Positions 1-11,970 are shown, counted from the first letter of the stretch. The stretch: DNA of 64,000 nucleotides from Phymatolithon calcareum (GCA_977006965.1 OZ345367.1:2666001-2730000), one strand, 5' to 3'. Notes: a model not told the origin generated them from the letters alone. Program-made: numbers and translations.

Positions 1-1735
1 GCATGCCTAAAGAGCTCTTTGAAGAGCTTACCAATGCCAGCAGTTTTACTGAAATAATTTAATCAAGAGCAGGGGACTCCAAACTGCAGTACTGTACTTC
101 ACCGTTTCAAGCAACAGGACAAGGCAGGGGATAGACCAGGGCTTGTCGATTAGGAATATGATATGATTCTTACAGCGGTCAACGACAGGAAAATAGTAGG
201 AATGAGCATCAATGTTTGGGTATCGAGGAAATCATCGATGATCAGCCATATTTTTCCGGTATCAGAGGATATCGGAGTTTCGCCACTGACATCGATACTA
301 TCAAGGGTATGATGATGAGCATTTACACGAACAATACGTGGGGTACGTGTAACTGATTGAATTGGTACTGTAATGAAATGAATCTCGCGGTTTCGCAAGA
401 ACAGCTCATTTCATTCCTTTTTACAAGCCATGTGGCCAACGTCACGATACGTGGACGTTCAACAGTCCATTCATGTTGAGAAAACTCTTGATAGTATCAA
501 AGGAAAATCAAGTATCAGGCCTTGAGCAAAATTTGATATTTAATATCCTTGATACTCTATCATACCTCTGATATATCATCAGGCTTTAGGGGTAAGTGGT
601 TGGTATCAAATCAAGATTTCATATTTGCTTGATCCCATTCCTAGAAAATAGGTAGAATTCTGCAGTTTTTATTCCTTGTGGCGTTTAAAGCATTTCAGTT
701 CGTCCTGTCGCGATGAAGAAGTGCAGCAGAGAAAGGACCATGGTTTCGTGGCTCTCGTCTCTCAAAATCCGCACAGCAAAGTTGGGATGCAAGCACTCTT
801 TGTACATATGAGCATGTTGTGTCGTGTAGACCAAATATAGGAAGTGCGAATGTGTTTGTTTTAAAAATACAGCAAATTAACGCAGAACTGCTGCACCTGT
901 CGTACAATGCAAAACATAGACTCCTCAAGAACGATATGCACAACTCTTGTACTGTTGACTAAATTTTATACAAATTACCTTCAGTCTGCCTTCTTTTTGG
1001 ACAAAGTTTGAATTCTCCTCGGAGAATTGTAACCAGCCGTCGAGTAGAACCACCTCAACATAATTACTGCTGTCCATATCATAATATTGCCAGTTTCTAT
1101 ACTTCTCTGGTTACCAAATCCGAAGATGCGGAAGAGCAAGTATGATACGCATGGTGCGTACGCGCCGTTCCCACGCACAGCACGCAACGCAGTAATTGTG
1201 CAGCAGGCATGTGCAGTACTGGTTGCTTCGAAACGGACTCAAAAGTAAGTTAATTTAAGCTTTTTGAAACCCTCCGACAGCACGACGACATATGCATCCT
1301 TTCCTCTGAAATTTCCAAAAATCAAAAACATGGTCCGTACACACCAATTTTGGCCGGCCGACCGCCCACTAGATTCTGATCCTGGGCAGCGTGTTGTCAG
1401 GGATTGTCTTACAGTGACGAGGCGCATTTGATATAATGCACTCCAATGGATGCACCTGCGAGTGCTCCTTCCTACATGTAGATAAAATTTTGATGCTGAC
1501 CTTTTTCCACTGCACTACATTTTCCAAAATGATCGCCATCCAGCAGGTGTCATCCAAGAACCCTCCGCATTACATACCCGCTCCCTCTATGAATACGACA
1601 TTGAGGCAGTGTTCCACCCTTGCTGTGCCAGCCCACGCCTGCACGTCCGAGATGCCATTTATGCTCCGCTTTACCGCCCGTCCAAGTTTTCCCTAACCGC
1701 ACCAGAGCTAGCCTCTCGTCCACACCACCACTATC
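1..1735. other. Intergenic, no gene recognised
   Basis: No ORF here has recognisable motifs or convincing composition. The stretch is moderately AT-rich, with several scattered GATATC/TATCAAG-like words around 480-620. The last 100 bases are pyrimidine-rich and lead into the start of the next gene, so they probably hold its promoter and 5' UTR, but I see no clear TATA box. Confidence 0.5.
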
Positions 1736-2959
1736 ATGGCGACCCACTCAGTTGCCCTCCTTCTCGCGGCGGCGCTCGTCTCGCTTGCCGCGGCCATCAC
1801 CTTGGAAGTTCCCGGCACTCTCACTGCCGGTAGCAGCTGTTCGACGAGCTCGCTTAACGGTGTCAGCGAGAAATGCCTAGATGGTCTCACTTGCGTCATC
1901 TCCATGTTCGGTATGCCCGCGACTTTCATCGAGAACGCCGGTGTCTGCCGTGACATTCCGACCACCACATCTCCCTGCTCCGTGGCGTACTGCTCGTCCG
2001 TGGGTTACACACAGGAGTGTGCCACTTCGACATCACCCTTTGCCGCCGCACAATGTGGAGCATGGGCCACTCGTGCCGATGGTGGTCCCAAGCCGAATTG
2101 TGTCCCATGCACAGCCACTGCGTGTGCTGATCCTAAGCCTCTCGCTAGTAATGGGAAATACTACTGCTCGTTGTGTGAATTGCAGTACGAGTCATGCAAG
2201 GCGGATTTCAAATTCCGTGGTCCGCTCGCCAACCCGCCGCCTGCCCCCGCGAAGTTCGTTTCGAAGAGTATTGGTGCAGTGGCCGGGGCTAATGAAGCGC
2301 CTGAGCCACAGGTGTGCTCCACAAGCGGTGACAAAGGTAACTGTCCTGAAGGATCCGTGTGTCTTGTGACCAAGTTCGGCGAGTCGGATAACACCGGGAA
2401 ATGTGTGCCGAGTGGTACGTATGACATGTGCACGATTGCATATTGTGCCAACACCGGTCCGAATGAGTATTGTACGACGCCGTTCTCCAGCTTCACGACC
2501 TCTTGCAACGCATGGGCCACGCGTATGGATTATGGAATGAAGCCGAATTGCGGGATGTCGTGCACTCGAAACTGTGATCCTGTGGCGACGCAGGTGAAGG
2601 ATAATAAGGGGACGGCGCATTGCAGTCCATGTGCGTTGAGGAAGGCGAGTTGTGAGAGCAACTTTGTGTTGTTTGGCATAGTGACCAATCCTGTTGCACA
2701 GCCTGAATTCATGTGTACGACGAATAATCCAACCAGTGGATCGGTTGCTTGCACTCCAGGATACAAGTGTTGTATCAACTTCTTCGGATATCCCATGGGC
2801 GGCGTGGCTAATGTGGGTACCTGCGAATTGATTGAAACTGTGGGAGACTGTACCACGGCGTATTGCGCTGGAAAGGATTCGGCCAAGTGTAACACGGTTG
2901 ATACGTTGGACTACACGACGTGCCAGGCATGGGCGGCGCGATCGGATGGCGGAATTTAA
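1736..2959 (+). CDS. Secreted cysteine-rich repeat protein, Kazal-like
   Basis: Intronless ORF of 407 aa. The ATG has an acceptable context (actatcATGG) and is followed by a typical signal peptide, with hydrophobic residues about 6-21 ending in AAA, so the protein is probably secreted or lodged in the cell wall. The mature part holds three repeats of about 130-150 residues. Each starts with a short Cys-rich unit, then C-x3-YC, then a motif like QCGAWATRADGG. In repeats 1 and 2 this is followed by KPNC and a block such as NGKYYCSLCELQYESC, which resembles the end of a Kazal-type protease inhibitor domain. Repeat 3 stops right after its AWAARSDGG motif, so its Kazal-like half is missing. Inhibitor activity is inferred from the cysteine pattern only; a structural wall protein is equally possible. 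Coding composition is clear over the whole length. Confidence 0.8.
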   Translation: MATHSVALLLAAALVSLAAAITLEVPGTLTAGSSCSTSSLNGVSEKCLDGLTCVISMFGMPATFIENAGVCRDIPTTTSPCSVAYCSSVGYTQECATSTSPFAAAQCGAWATRADGGPKPNCVPCTATACADPKPLASNGKYYCSLCELQYESCKADFKFRGPLANPPPAPAKFVSKSIGAVAGANEAPEPQVCSTSGDKGNCPEGSVCLVTKFGESDNTGKCVPSGTYDMCTIAYCANTGPNEYCTTPFSSFTTSCNAWATRMDYGMKPNCGMSCTRNCDPVATQVKDNKGTAHCSPCALRKASCESNFVLFGIVTNPVAQPEFMCTTNNPTSGSVACTPGYKCCINFFGYPMGGVANVGTCELIETVGDCTTAYCAGKDSAKCNTVDTLDYTTCQAWAARSDGGI

Positions 2960-5060
2960 TATGTTTGTTCGTTTTGTGTCACATTGTTTCGTGGAGTGTG
3001 AATAGCGATAGAGCTTGGATGTTACTTGAAATTATGCTCCATGCTTGACGAGACGGCCTGCACCGCAAGGAGCAATGAAATTCAAGTATAAGCCGAGTAT
3101 TACCTATCCTGAAATTTGCATTCCTGACTAGTCGAGTAATTTACGTCTGCTTCTGGCTTCTTCAATACAGTACAGTACAGTACAAAGCACACGAAAGAAA
3201 TTGATTTGAAGTTATCATATTTTGATAGGAGCAGAAGGTCACTCGAGTTATCATGACTCGAGTGTCCCTCTGGAGAACGATTCTGGCTTCTCAGAGTACC
3301 GTACGAAAAATTTGGAGGACCATTTGATTTCCATGAGCACATGCACACATTTCGGACCTTGAACGGCTTTAAATATATGAAACCTTACAGAAGGGAAAGT
3401 GCTGTTCGTGGGTTGCATCGGAAAAGCAGGTGGAAAAAACTATTTTTCTGAAGAATGTATGTGGACCACGCATCGAAGTACGCTCATTACTACGTACCGC
3501 CCAGAGATTTGTGCAGGCTCTGCATCAAGTGCACTAAACTTGTGTTTGTGCACTAGACGACGGGCTCTGCACAAATTCTATTGTATCATAGGTTTCTCTT
3601 CCACCACTCTGCGCCAAAGCCTTGCTGCTGAACTCAGCAATTGCAGGAATGGTTTACAGGGTGCTGGATTTTTGTGAAGAGGGATCAGGGAATCGCCGCA
3701 AAGCGGCTTTGCTTTGGTGTACTGTACTGTACCGCCTAGTGTTACATAATGTTGACTGTATCATAGTGCTTGGAGGAGTAGGCCGCTTTTGCCGAGCTAG
3801 CCGTTTGGCTTGGACCGCTAGTCCCCACGTCACGAATTGCTTGCGCGCTGGCAATTAAAGTCAACTTCAGTACAGTAGCCTTTTCATCGATTCAGCAAAT
3901 ACTACTTACCACAATATTATGTCATTATATACGAGCGAGCGAGATATCCAATACAGAGCCTCTTGTCCCCACGCCAGGGGGGCCCAGGTACTACGATACT
4001 GTAAAACCATAACCATGCACTGTAAAATTTAGATTAACTCTCTTGTCTGGCTATGCGTCATTTCAATACCGACCGTCACAGATAAACAATCATTGTGAGA
4101 CACTTCAACAATGAGTGTCTTTGGATTTCGATCTCAGCCTCTAGCGTCTGAGACCGACATCCAGAGACGGGGACATCGGGTCCAGTAACACATGCATTGT
4201 CTTCTCCTCATCCCAGTTTGCGGAGTTCAAAACTGAGTGTACACCGATGCGCTGCTCTCGATACAGTACAGTACAGTTCTGTACTTCTTCCGCTCCGTGC
4301 CTTCAGCTGCAGCGTCTTGTCTACAGTACACTCCTCTACGACTGCACGTCTTATGATGCGTTCTGAGTTCAACATCCATCCAGGATTAATTAACTACACG
4401 AACGCCGCTAAGATTCAACAGTCATTTCTCGCACTAGAGAGCAGCTGTGACTGACTCAGTCAAATCTCCGAATGAACGGGCACCGCTCTGTGCGCGAAGT
4501 GTTTCTCTATCGCGTGTGAAGCCGGAATCACTACTTGGTGACCTGCCCGACCAAAAATGCTCTTCATGTCGCAATGGATAGGATGCTGAACTGTACATCG
4601 GGGAAAACTTTGTCCCAAAAACGATCTCATATACGCAAGCAGCTCGAAACAGCCAACCCTCCAATATGCCAGGTTGCCAACTTCTGTACTCTGTCAAGGG
4701 GGCACAGGACACCTCAATAGATAATTACGCTCCCAAAAACGGCGCTCACATCGGAAGGGGGAGTCGTAGTGCATGCAGAACCGTTCAACGTAATGCGGCA
4801 CAAATCAAAGAACCTGGTACAATATCATAGATTTGGGTGATCACTATCGATGATCGATGATGTTCCGTCCGATCTGGCTTGCTCATGGAATCAAAACAAC
4901 TGATGTATTAGGGGCAGCACGTAAGACCGGTTGTCCCGAGACGAAAGCCCTCAAGGTCTATCACATGGGGCGGATGACGCTGCAATCCCCTGCGTCTCGT
5001 GGAAGCAGAGTATAATGTACAGTATTCTGCACTTTCTACTAGTGAGGGTTGCTGCGAATC
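2960..5060. other. Intergenic, no gene recognised; CAGTA microsatellites
   Basis: Short overlapping ORFs on both strands have no recognisable product. The only clear structure is repeated CAGTA/TACTG pentamers, at 3166-3184 and 4262-4276, with shorter runs near 3720 and 4322. Confidence 0.5.
3166..3184. repeat. CAGTA pentamer microsatellite
   Basis: Almost four tandem copies of the pentamer ACAGT/CAGTA. The same pentamer recurs at 4262-4276, 27156-27178, 27382-27400 (as TACTG), 32940-32952 and 57120-57128. Confidence 0.8.
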
Positions 5061-5378
5061 GTAATTTAGAGGATTTATTGAGAAGGTACCATGTGTCCCA
5101 ACTTGAGGAAAGTCGGCACCTTTCTAATCGCGTTATACTGGCATCGAGCTTTGTCCGTTACCTTATTCAGAATTGCATAGTATCACGTCAATGGCTCGCG
5201 CCACTTCAGTCTCTTCGGTAGGGGTCCATGTGGGCTTCTTCAGGGTTCTCCTGAGCGTACCAATTGCCCATGCTCCTTGCCTACCCATTTCTTCAATAAT
5301 CTTCGTTGGGTTCCTAGGGAAGTGTCCTAAAAACCATCTTGCGCAAAGAATTCTGTGTCTGCTTTCTTTCATCCTCAA
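5061..5378 (-). pseudogene. LINE 3' end (family 2), 5'-truncated
   Basis: On the minus strand the frame encodes a segment containing RNPTKIIEEMG and ending ARAIDVILCNSE. It matches the copies at 18785-19271 (minus) and 39535-39940 (plus), which contain RNPPKLIEEMGSQ and VARAIDVILCNS. The shared 3' untranslated tail carries the words GAAAGGTGCCGAC, TTGGGACACATGGTACC and TTCTCAATAAATCC. The coding part corresponds to the C-terminal domain that follows the reverse transcriptase in non-LTR elements. Copies in opposite orientations share the same 3' end, as expected for LINE copies truncated at the 5' side. Not functional. Confidence 0.7.
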
Positions 5379-5589
5379 TGCGTGGTTTGCTGCGAATCGA
5401 CGGCCACAGTTTTCTCCATTCTATCCTTCTGTTTCCATAATGGGAGCTGTTTGTAAAGGCGGATTAAGGGAATCGCCTCTAAAGTCTGTAGAAGGGAATC
5501 AACTATATGGAGCAGAGAGCAAATGATAAGGCGTGGAAAATGGGCGTCAAGCTACTCTCAACAGCCGGAATACGCAAAGGACATTTGTC

Positions 5590-6275
5590 CTACAAACCTG
5601 ACCACTGATCTTGAACGAAGATCCAAGCGTCTCTTATATTCACGAGTTCTTCAATAATCTCGTAATTAGTATCAGAATAGTCTGACTGCTTTGGCAGCTT
5701 GGTGCTTGCCTTTTTCCCGTCAACATTAGCGCAGTACGAATACACTTTACTCGCATAGACCCGATCCGTTTTCCCGTCCACTATCATATGCTGGTCACAT
5801 CGTATGCCAAATTCACTGACAGTTGTAGTCGCTCGCTTTGGACCAACCCATTCGAACTGTAGTTTGTGCTCTTCGTCTTGTCCAGAATACGTACAACCAC
5901 AAAATCACCTCACTGAATTTGGTCACTCACGATGTTCTTGTTTTTGCTGCGTTGCTGGATTTGCTTCGCACGCTTCTTGTTGACTTTCTCCACCACGTCT
6001 TTGTGCCTGTTCTCGATTGAAGACTGAAGTGCCTGCCATCGCGGTCCAATCCTCGCGCGCGAGTTTCAATTCGAACAAAAGAGCGTTACAAGCGGGAAGT
6101 AGAGTTCGCATTACTCTCTCCACAGTTCCATTCACCCGCGGAAAGTTATCTCCCGTGATTGAGTGTCTGATTTGTGGGTATGGACGAGATTTTCCATCGA
6201 AACATTTTTGAAATGGGATCCTTCGTCCGATACCCAGGTGTTCGTAGCAGTGAAGTTGCGCACAATCCTTGCTGG
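5590..6275 (-). pseudogene. Ty3/gypsy integrase remnant
   Basis: Minus-strand frames, broken by stops and frameshifts, match the integrase of the intact gypsy element at 12840-18280. WVSDEGSHFKN corresponds to WVSDQGSHFKN (second Asp of the DDE triad). NGTVERVMRTLL corresponds to NGTVESCMRSIL (the Glu). A segment like YEIIEELVNIRDAWIFVQ corresponds to the chromodomain-like end. At 6265-6275 it meets a plus-strand LINE endonuclease, so one element truncated the other. It is clearly diverged, hence older than the intact copy. Confidence 0.75.
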
Positions 6276-8258
6276 TGATTGGAACGCGAGGCACGTTCGG
6301 TGGGACAAGGTATCTAATAGAAGAGGTAACCAGCTCGTGCGTTGGTCGGACAGGAAAAACTGGAGCATCTGAACAGGAGAAGGACCTATGTTCCAAACAA
6401 AGAGCTACTCGACCAATATTGACTACTTCGTAACCAAGGGTATAAGAACATCAACTATTCGCTACCCTGAAGGTATCTGGACTGCACATGCCAGTCATAA
6501 CGTGCATACGAAACTCAAAGGACATACTCGCCTCTCCCCAGCGAAGGATGGTCTCGGTGAAGAACTGGAAAAATGATGAATTCCAGAAAACAGTCGAAGA
6601 GGAGTACCGGGAGAAGCTTCCGGGAAAACTGGTTAAGTTAAAGAGCTGCAAAGACTCAAGGGGACTAAACAAGATATATAACGAGATCGTCGATATATGG
6701 ACCGAACAATGGAGAGTTGATTACAAAAGGCCTCCCAGATTCAAGTCTTTTTGGAACTCAAACTTGGATCACTTTACAGCGAAGAGGAAAAAGTTGTACA
6801 AGAAAGCCCTAAGGACACAAGAGCCCGAGAGAAGGGATTAATATAAGAAATGCAAGAAACGAATTAGAAGGCTTGTGAATAAGAGGAAACGATCGCTATA
6901 CCAAGAGTTCAACTCCGACCTTGAGCAAAAAGATTCGACAGTGGCAATCTCACAATTATCTCAAATGAAACGAACGAGGTTGTGGAGGACAGCGCGTAAC
7001 AATGCGTCCGGGAAACCACTGGACCGCATGCTCTTCACGGCTCACGTCTCCACGACTTGCACCGACAAGGACACTTGGAGGCAAGAAATATTTTTCGCGT
7101 GCCCGCAGGAGATGAAGGAAGAGATCAGGGAAGCCCTAGCAAATGCACCTGTCAAGAAAACGGCTGGAATCGATGAGGTGTAAGCAGAGTTGCTCAAGAT
7201 AACGTGGACCTCAACTCAGAGATCATATTCGAATTGTGGTCAGCATGTGGCAGAGTCGGCGACATCCTATTGTTGTGGCGAAGGTCAGTGCTCGTACCAA
7301 TTCGTAAGAAAGGGAATACGGAAGATCCCAGAAACTAAAGGCCAATATCTCTCTTGAGTCACACAAGGAAGGCTGTAGAATCAGCTCTCAATACCCTAAT
7401 TAGAAGACACTACTCAAACAATGAGTATCTACTCGGATTCCAGAAAGGCAAGACTACAGAAACAGCCATACTCCGAGCAACGGAGCTGCAGCAGAAGGGC
7501 GTAGGTGCATCGCAGTCCTCGACCTCAAAGCGGCATATGACACTGTACCTAGGAAACTACTCCAGGAACGGATGAGAATGGTCCTACCTAAGGCCATCAG
7601 CGACATGTGTGGGGTATTCTTATTACGCTCCTGGATTTTCACAGCGGGAGACAGCAGCAAGAATTGGTTCATAGTTGACAGAGGCGTCCCCAAGTGTCAC
7701 CGCTCAGCCCAAGGTCTGTATAACATATTTATGGACGAGTTCGCGGAGCCCATAAGCGCTGGTCCGAGCGAGGTAGCAAACGTGTCTGCAGTTCTATTTG
7801 CAGGCGACGTGATCCTGTTGGCGGAAACCCCGCACGCGCTGCAGCACCTGCTCGATATTGCAACGAAATGGGCCGAAGAGAGAGGAATGACGTGGAACTC
7901 CAAAAAATGTAAGAGCGAGTTGCTGGAGTCGACCGAGACAAAGAACCACACTTTCCGGCTAGCGCACCAGACCCTTTCGCAGGTACCTGAAATTTCATAC
8001 CTCGGGATATCTCTAGGACCAACCGGAATTACGCGTAAAGCACAATCAGGGACATAAAAAACGCCAAAGCAGCGGTACACCAACTGAAGCCACTTGGGGT
8101 ATTCAGTCTGGGGATAAGCATCCTGAAAGCCATACGTATCTACAAGTCGTTGGTCCAACCAAGGTGAGAATACGCTATCTATCTCACACCGTGGACTTCA
8201 GAAGTACAAGAAGCTATCAAAGAAGTAGAAAGAACCTTCTTCTTCCAAGTATATACTG
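6265..8258 (+). pseudogene. Non-LTR retrotransposon (LINE) endonuclease-RT remnant
   Basis: A series of plus-strand frames interrupted by stops and shifts reads through a LINE ORF2. First comes the endonuclease part: ILAGDWNARH near 6270, then STNIDYFVTKGI near 6410. A Lys-rich linker follows (6490-7180). The reverse transcriptase covers about 7200-8040, with NTEDPRN.RPISLLS, LDLKAAYDTVPRKLL, a GVP block and the catalytic box AVLFAGDVIL, in which the usual FADD is now FAGD. After RT come KSLVQPR.EYAIYLTPWT and VERTFFFQVYTG, close to the post-RT region of the LINE at 30521-31462. In-frame stops occur for example at 6839, 7182 and 7336. The mutated active site and stops make it dead. Confidence 0.85.
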
Positions 8259-8379
8259 GTGCCTCCACAAGAGTACCAAGAGTTACGCGATCGTACTTGC
8301 AAAGTTGTTTGCAAAAAGTTAGGTAAGGTTTTCTTATGGAGGTATCAGTACAATGTAGTCGATGTTAGTTGTGTTCTGC

Positions 8380-9150
8380 TTGTTCCTTCCTCCTCGATGT
8401 CTTTGGACATCAGGAGTTTACTATATAGTGATTCTAATCAATTCACTATTCACATTGAGTCACATTCTACGGTCGTGAGTGTTCCCAATAATAGTACTAT
8501 ATTACTGAGATTGTGCTCAAGGTCACAATCTGGCATCCATGTAATATTATTCAACATAGATCAGAGGGATGTCAATCCTCTTTCAGGATTACAGGAAACA
8601 ATAATCCTACACCACAAGTGCAAAGTATTATGCACCGTAACACAAGCAACTGTGGTCCATATGGCAACGAAAAAGCGGACGACCTAGCTCGACGAGGCAT
8701 TATGGAGTCAAGTCTGGTGGCACATGAAAATATACCCGTAACCCTAGAAGCTGCGCGGTCCATCATCAAACCACACCATTCGACAATGCTAAGGAGAATA
8801 AAGTTGATACCCCCAGATCTCAATATAAGCCACAGGCGCGCTGAAACTACCCTTAATCAACTTGCCGCAGAATATTGCTCACTGGTAGCATGGTCTCAAG
8901 ACGTTTCGGTTTATTACGACGCTATGAAAGGCCTGCTCAGCGGCACCCAAGGAGACAGTTGAGCATCTACTCCTGCGCTATAGTGGGCGGACTGTATCAA
9001 GACGCCAGGCTGTTGGTACAGTTGGCACCAAAATTGTAGAGAAAATTTGCAATGAGAAACCTCTCGAAGTTCAAAAATTCGTGAACACCGAGGGGCTGTT
9101 TGAAAACATCACCTGGCGCTAACTTAAGTTTGCGTTTTTCTGCAATAAAA
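8380..9150 (+). pseudogene. LINE RNase H and C-terminal remnant
   Basis: Plus-strand frames show an RNase H domain: LYSDSNQFTIHI near 8430 (first catalytic Asp region) and GPYGNEKADDLARRG near 8660-8700, the typical end of RNase H in I-type LINEs. Further on, HRRAETTLNQLAAEY and, after a frameshift, KETVEHLLLRYSG match the domain that follows RNase H in such elements. AATAAAAG near 9143 may be the 3' tail. It abuts the RT remnant at 6265-8258, but no continuous element can be followed across 8258-8380, so the two may be separate insertions. Confidence 0.65.
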
Positions 9151-9940
9151 GAAAGAAAGGTGAAGAAGAAGATTGCATGATCAAGATGTTGACGTTCTTG
9201 CGATAGAGACGCCGTAGACCGGCTGTGCAGAACATGGTGGAAGACGCACTGAAGCACATGCCCAATTTCCCGTAGTGCCACGGCTATACTAATATCGCGG
9301 GAGGGGCAGCAGAGTAGTTGTACTAGTCTTTCTTATGTGCGGACCATTGTTTGGAATTTACCACTGCGCTCGTCTCTCCGAAGCTTTAAATTGAACTAGC
9401 AGAAGAGTTTGGATTTTAAGCTGTTTGCGCTTTGCGCGACTGTGGATTTTACAAAATGTCGATACTGCTGGAGACAAAAATCCCCTTTTCCCTTTCATAT
9501 GACCCCAAACACAGAGAGGCGACACAAGACGACAAGCATGGAACTACATAGCTCTGCGCTCTTCAAACGCGTTCGAAGGAAGAGAATGCTAGACCAGTCT
9601 TTCCTCGAAAGAGAAGATAGCGAGCGTCGGAGATTTCATGTAACCGCCTTCTTGAGATGTGCGACGGCGACGTGTAAGCGGTGAAGACCGCTCTCGGTCC
9701 TCAAGCCATCCCGGTCGTCGAAGAAGAAGCAGAGAAGAACAACAGGTTTGTCCTCTGGTTGGGATCACCCATTTTGGGGGACCCTCGCCAGTCCGACTTC
9801 GCCGGACTGTGCCCCAGCTAAGCGAGCTCGCACTTGCCCAATTCCTATTACTGTTTATGATACCAGCTGAGTTGGTGTTCCCACCACACTCGCGAACCTC
9901 GCGCGGTCTTTCGGACGTGCAAGGAGAAGTTCGTGCAGAT
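9151..9940. other. Intergenic, nothing recognised
   Basis: No motif-bearing ORF. The missing 5' part of the protease-like gene to the right would be expected near here, but I could not recognise it. Confidence 0.4.
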
Positions 9941-10261
9941 CAGGCTTGGAACCAATTTGATTGCAATTCCAATTAATTGCAATTAATTGCAATTCGAGTT
10001 AATTGTACAATAGACTCATGATTGAAATTTGCGAGGTACGATGAGCATCTAATTGCAATGCGTATTTCTCACGAAGATCCAATTGCGATACGTATTGCGC
10101 TACGTTTTTCTCTATTTATATGCTGAATCAGAAAAAAGCTACGTTTTCTTACGCATTCGATGCATTTGAATACGTTCCCCTTTTGTACTTTCAACATACG
10201 TCTATGTTAGCACATTGCATCATATAAACGTGGCTGCTGCATAGAAGTATGATGGTACTCC

Positions 10262-10268
10262 TATAAAA
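10262..10268 (+). promoter_or_regulatory. TATA box of the element's finger ORF
   Basis: TATAAAA within CCTATAAAAGCC, 45 bases before the ATG at 10313. It is conserved in the inverted copy at 12015-12021. Confidence 0.6.
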
Positions 10269-10312
10269 GCCAAAGAGACTGCTAAGTTAATATCGCCAGG
10301 GCCAAATTCACA

Positions 10313-10594
10313 ATGTCGCCTCCATCACGCAAACCGTCGAAGAAAGAGGTGGTCCTACTTCTCATGAAGAAGCTCCGCGAAGAACTTCGCGATGTCAATA
10401 TTCGTCGAGGATCCGGTGTTCGAACAAATGTAACTTTTCAAGTGTTTCAGTGCCCGGGTGGAGAGACATGCACCTCCCAGTCAAAATCGGAGTTCGTTTT
10501 TGAGCACAACAAGGGCTACACAAACCCCTACAACCATCTCAAGTCGTGCCTGGTGAACGGAAACGAAGAAGAGTTAGGCTTCGCTAATTGGTAA
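10313..10594 (+). CDS. BED-like zinc-finger protein of hAT-like element
   Basis: Intact 93-aa ORF inside the left hAT-like element. The N-terminal half is basic and helical (KKLREELRDVNIRR). The second half has CPGGETC followed by NPYNHLKSC, a C-x5-C ... H-x3-C arrangement like the DNA-binding BED finger at the start of hAT transposases. The catalytic part of a transposase is absent, so the protein could at most bind DNA, for instance the element's own ends. The copy at 11689-11970 differs by one residue (Gly to Glu in RRGSG). That both copies keep the frame open may reflect youth or selection. Confidence 0.65.
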   Translation: MSPPSRKPSKKEVVLLLMKKLREELRDVNIRRGSGVRTNVTFQVFQCPGGETCTSQSKSEFVFEHNKGYTNPYNHLKSCLVNGNEEELGFANW

Positions 10595-11688
10595 ACGAAT
10601 TGCAGTAAAGGGTAGGAATTGCAGTATCGATTGGAGTAGGGATTGCCAATTGCAGTTTAAATTAAAAAGAAGAAGCGGCGAACAGTTGAATTGCACGATT
10701 GCTCTTTCCTTCAGCAATTCCAGCAATTAAATTGGTTCCAAGCCTGCCCCCGTCCTCCTCAGCATGAGCCCAATTCGAATTGCTCTGCAGAATATAATCA
10801 GCTTCTCACCCTAAAGTACAAGGATCTGGTCGGCGATGCACTCCTTAACGCCCCTGTGAGCGCTATCGCTGGAATCACCGGTGATGCCGAAAAAGCCCTT
10901 ATCTCTGTCTTCGGAATTGACACAATCGGTGAGCTGGCCAACAGAAAAGTATTCAATAGAGCCGAAACTCTGGTTGAAGCTGCTCGCAAACAGCAGGAAG
11001 AGATCGATGCTGAGAACGCCTGGTTGTTCGATGAGTCCGTGTCCATGGCCTTCCCGGACGACAATTTAGACGCCCCAGTGCCAGCTCCGGTCGCACCCAA
11101 CGGCACGACGCGAGAACTGTGATCGGCGACGATGATCGGGTAAGGGTCGACCCTTTGGGACCTTACTTGAAGCCATCTGCTTCCTTGGCATGGAGACTCA
11201 TAATGGCCGTCGTTTCAGAGGAACCGTTTTTTATTAACTGCGGTGGTCAAGCGGCAGTACTAACCGCCGCACACTGTCTCTACTCTTCAAGCAACGGTGG
11301 TTATTATAAAACTGTGCGCATCATTCGAAGTCGTTCCGGAAGCAGCATGCCCGTCGTTGTGATCACGGTCGGCAGCTCAGTGCTACGCGTGCCTGCGGAG
11401 TGGACAACTCAAACGAGTTGAGAACACGATCATGGTATCATTCGCGTGGGATGTCAGCCATGGGATGGCTGACAGCGATCTTAAAGGAAAGCCTATTCGT
11501 ACGGCAGGATATCCGGGAGATAAGAGGGGCCATATGCAGGCTTGGAACCAATTTAATTGCTGGAATTGCTGAAGGAAAGAGCAATCGTGCAATTCAACTG
11601 TTCGCCGCTTCTTCTTTTTAATTTAAACTGCAATTGGCAATCCCTACTCCAATCGATACTGCAATTCCTACCCTTTACTGCAATTCGT

Positions 11689-11970
11689 TTACCAATTAGC
11701 GAAGCCTAACTCTTCTTCGTTTCCGTTCACCAGGCACGACTTGAGATGGTTGTAGGGGTTTGTGTAGCCCTTGTTGTGCTCAAAAACGAACTCCGATTTT
11801 GACTGGGAGGTGCATGTCTCTCCACCCGGGCACTGAAACACTTGAAAAGTTACATTTGTTCGAACACCGGATTCTCGACGAATATTGACATCGCGAAGTT
11901 CTTCGCGGAGCTTCTTCATGAGAAGTAGGACCACCTCTTTCTTCGACGGTTTGCGTGATGGAGGCGACAT
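11689..11970 (-). CDS. BED-like zinc-finger protein of hAT-like element
   Basis: 93-aa ORF in the right copy, differing by one residue from the left copy at 10313-10594 (RRESG in place of RRGSG). It has the same C-x5-C and H-x3-C residues and no catalytic domain. The TATA box on the minus strand is at 12015-12021. Confidence 0.65.
   Translation of the reverse strand: MSPPSRKPSKKEVVLLLMKKLREELRDVNIRRESGVRTNVTFQVFQCPGGETCTSQSKSEFVFEHNKGYTNPYNHLKSCLVNGNEEELGFANW

Larger units (their letters stand above)
9941..10746 (+). mobile_element. Short hAT-like DNA transposon, left copy
   Basis: An 806-bp unit whose ends are inverted repeats, CAGGCTTGGAACCAATTT at the left and its complement at the right. 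The subterminal zone is full of AATTGC words. It is almost identical, in inverted orientation, to 11537-12332: I see two substitutions and a 10-bp AATTGC-unit length difference. It encodes a single 93-aa BED-like finger protein behind a TATA box. Its flanks (GTGCAGAT left, CCCCCGTC right) do not form a target duplication, unlike the other copy. A CAG-type terminus, a BED-type finger and an 8-bp duplication at the sister copy point to the hAT superfamily; this is an inference. Confidence 0.8.

Noticed and set aside
9659-9976. Arg-rich ORF before the left hAT-like element as N-terminus of the protease gene
   Set aside because: No homology to secreted protease starts, no signal peptide, and its end lies within the transposon TIR.
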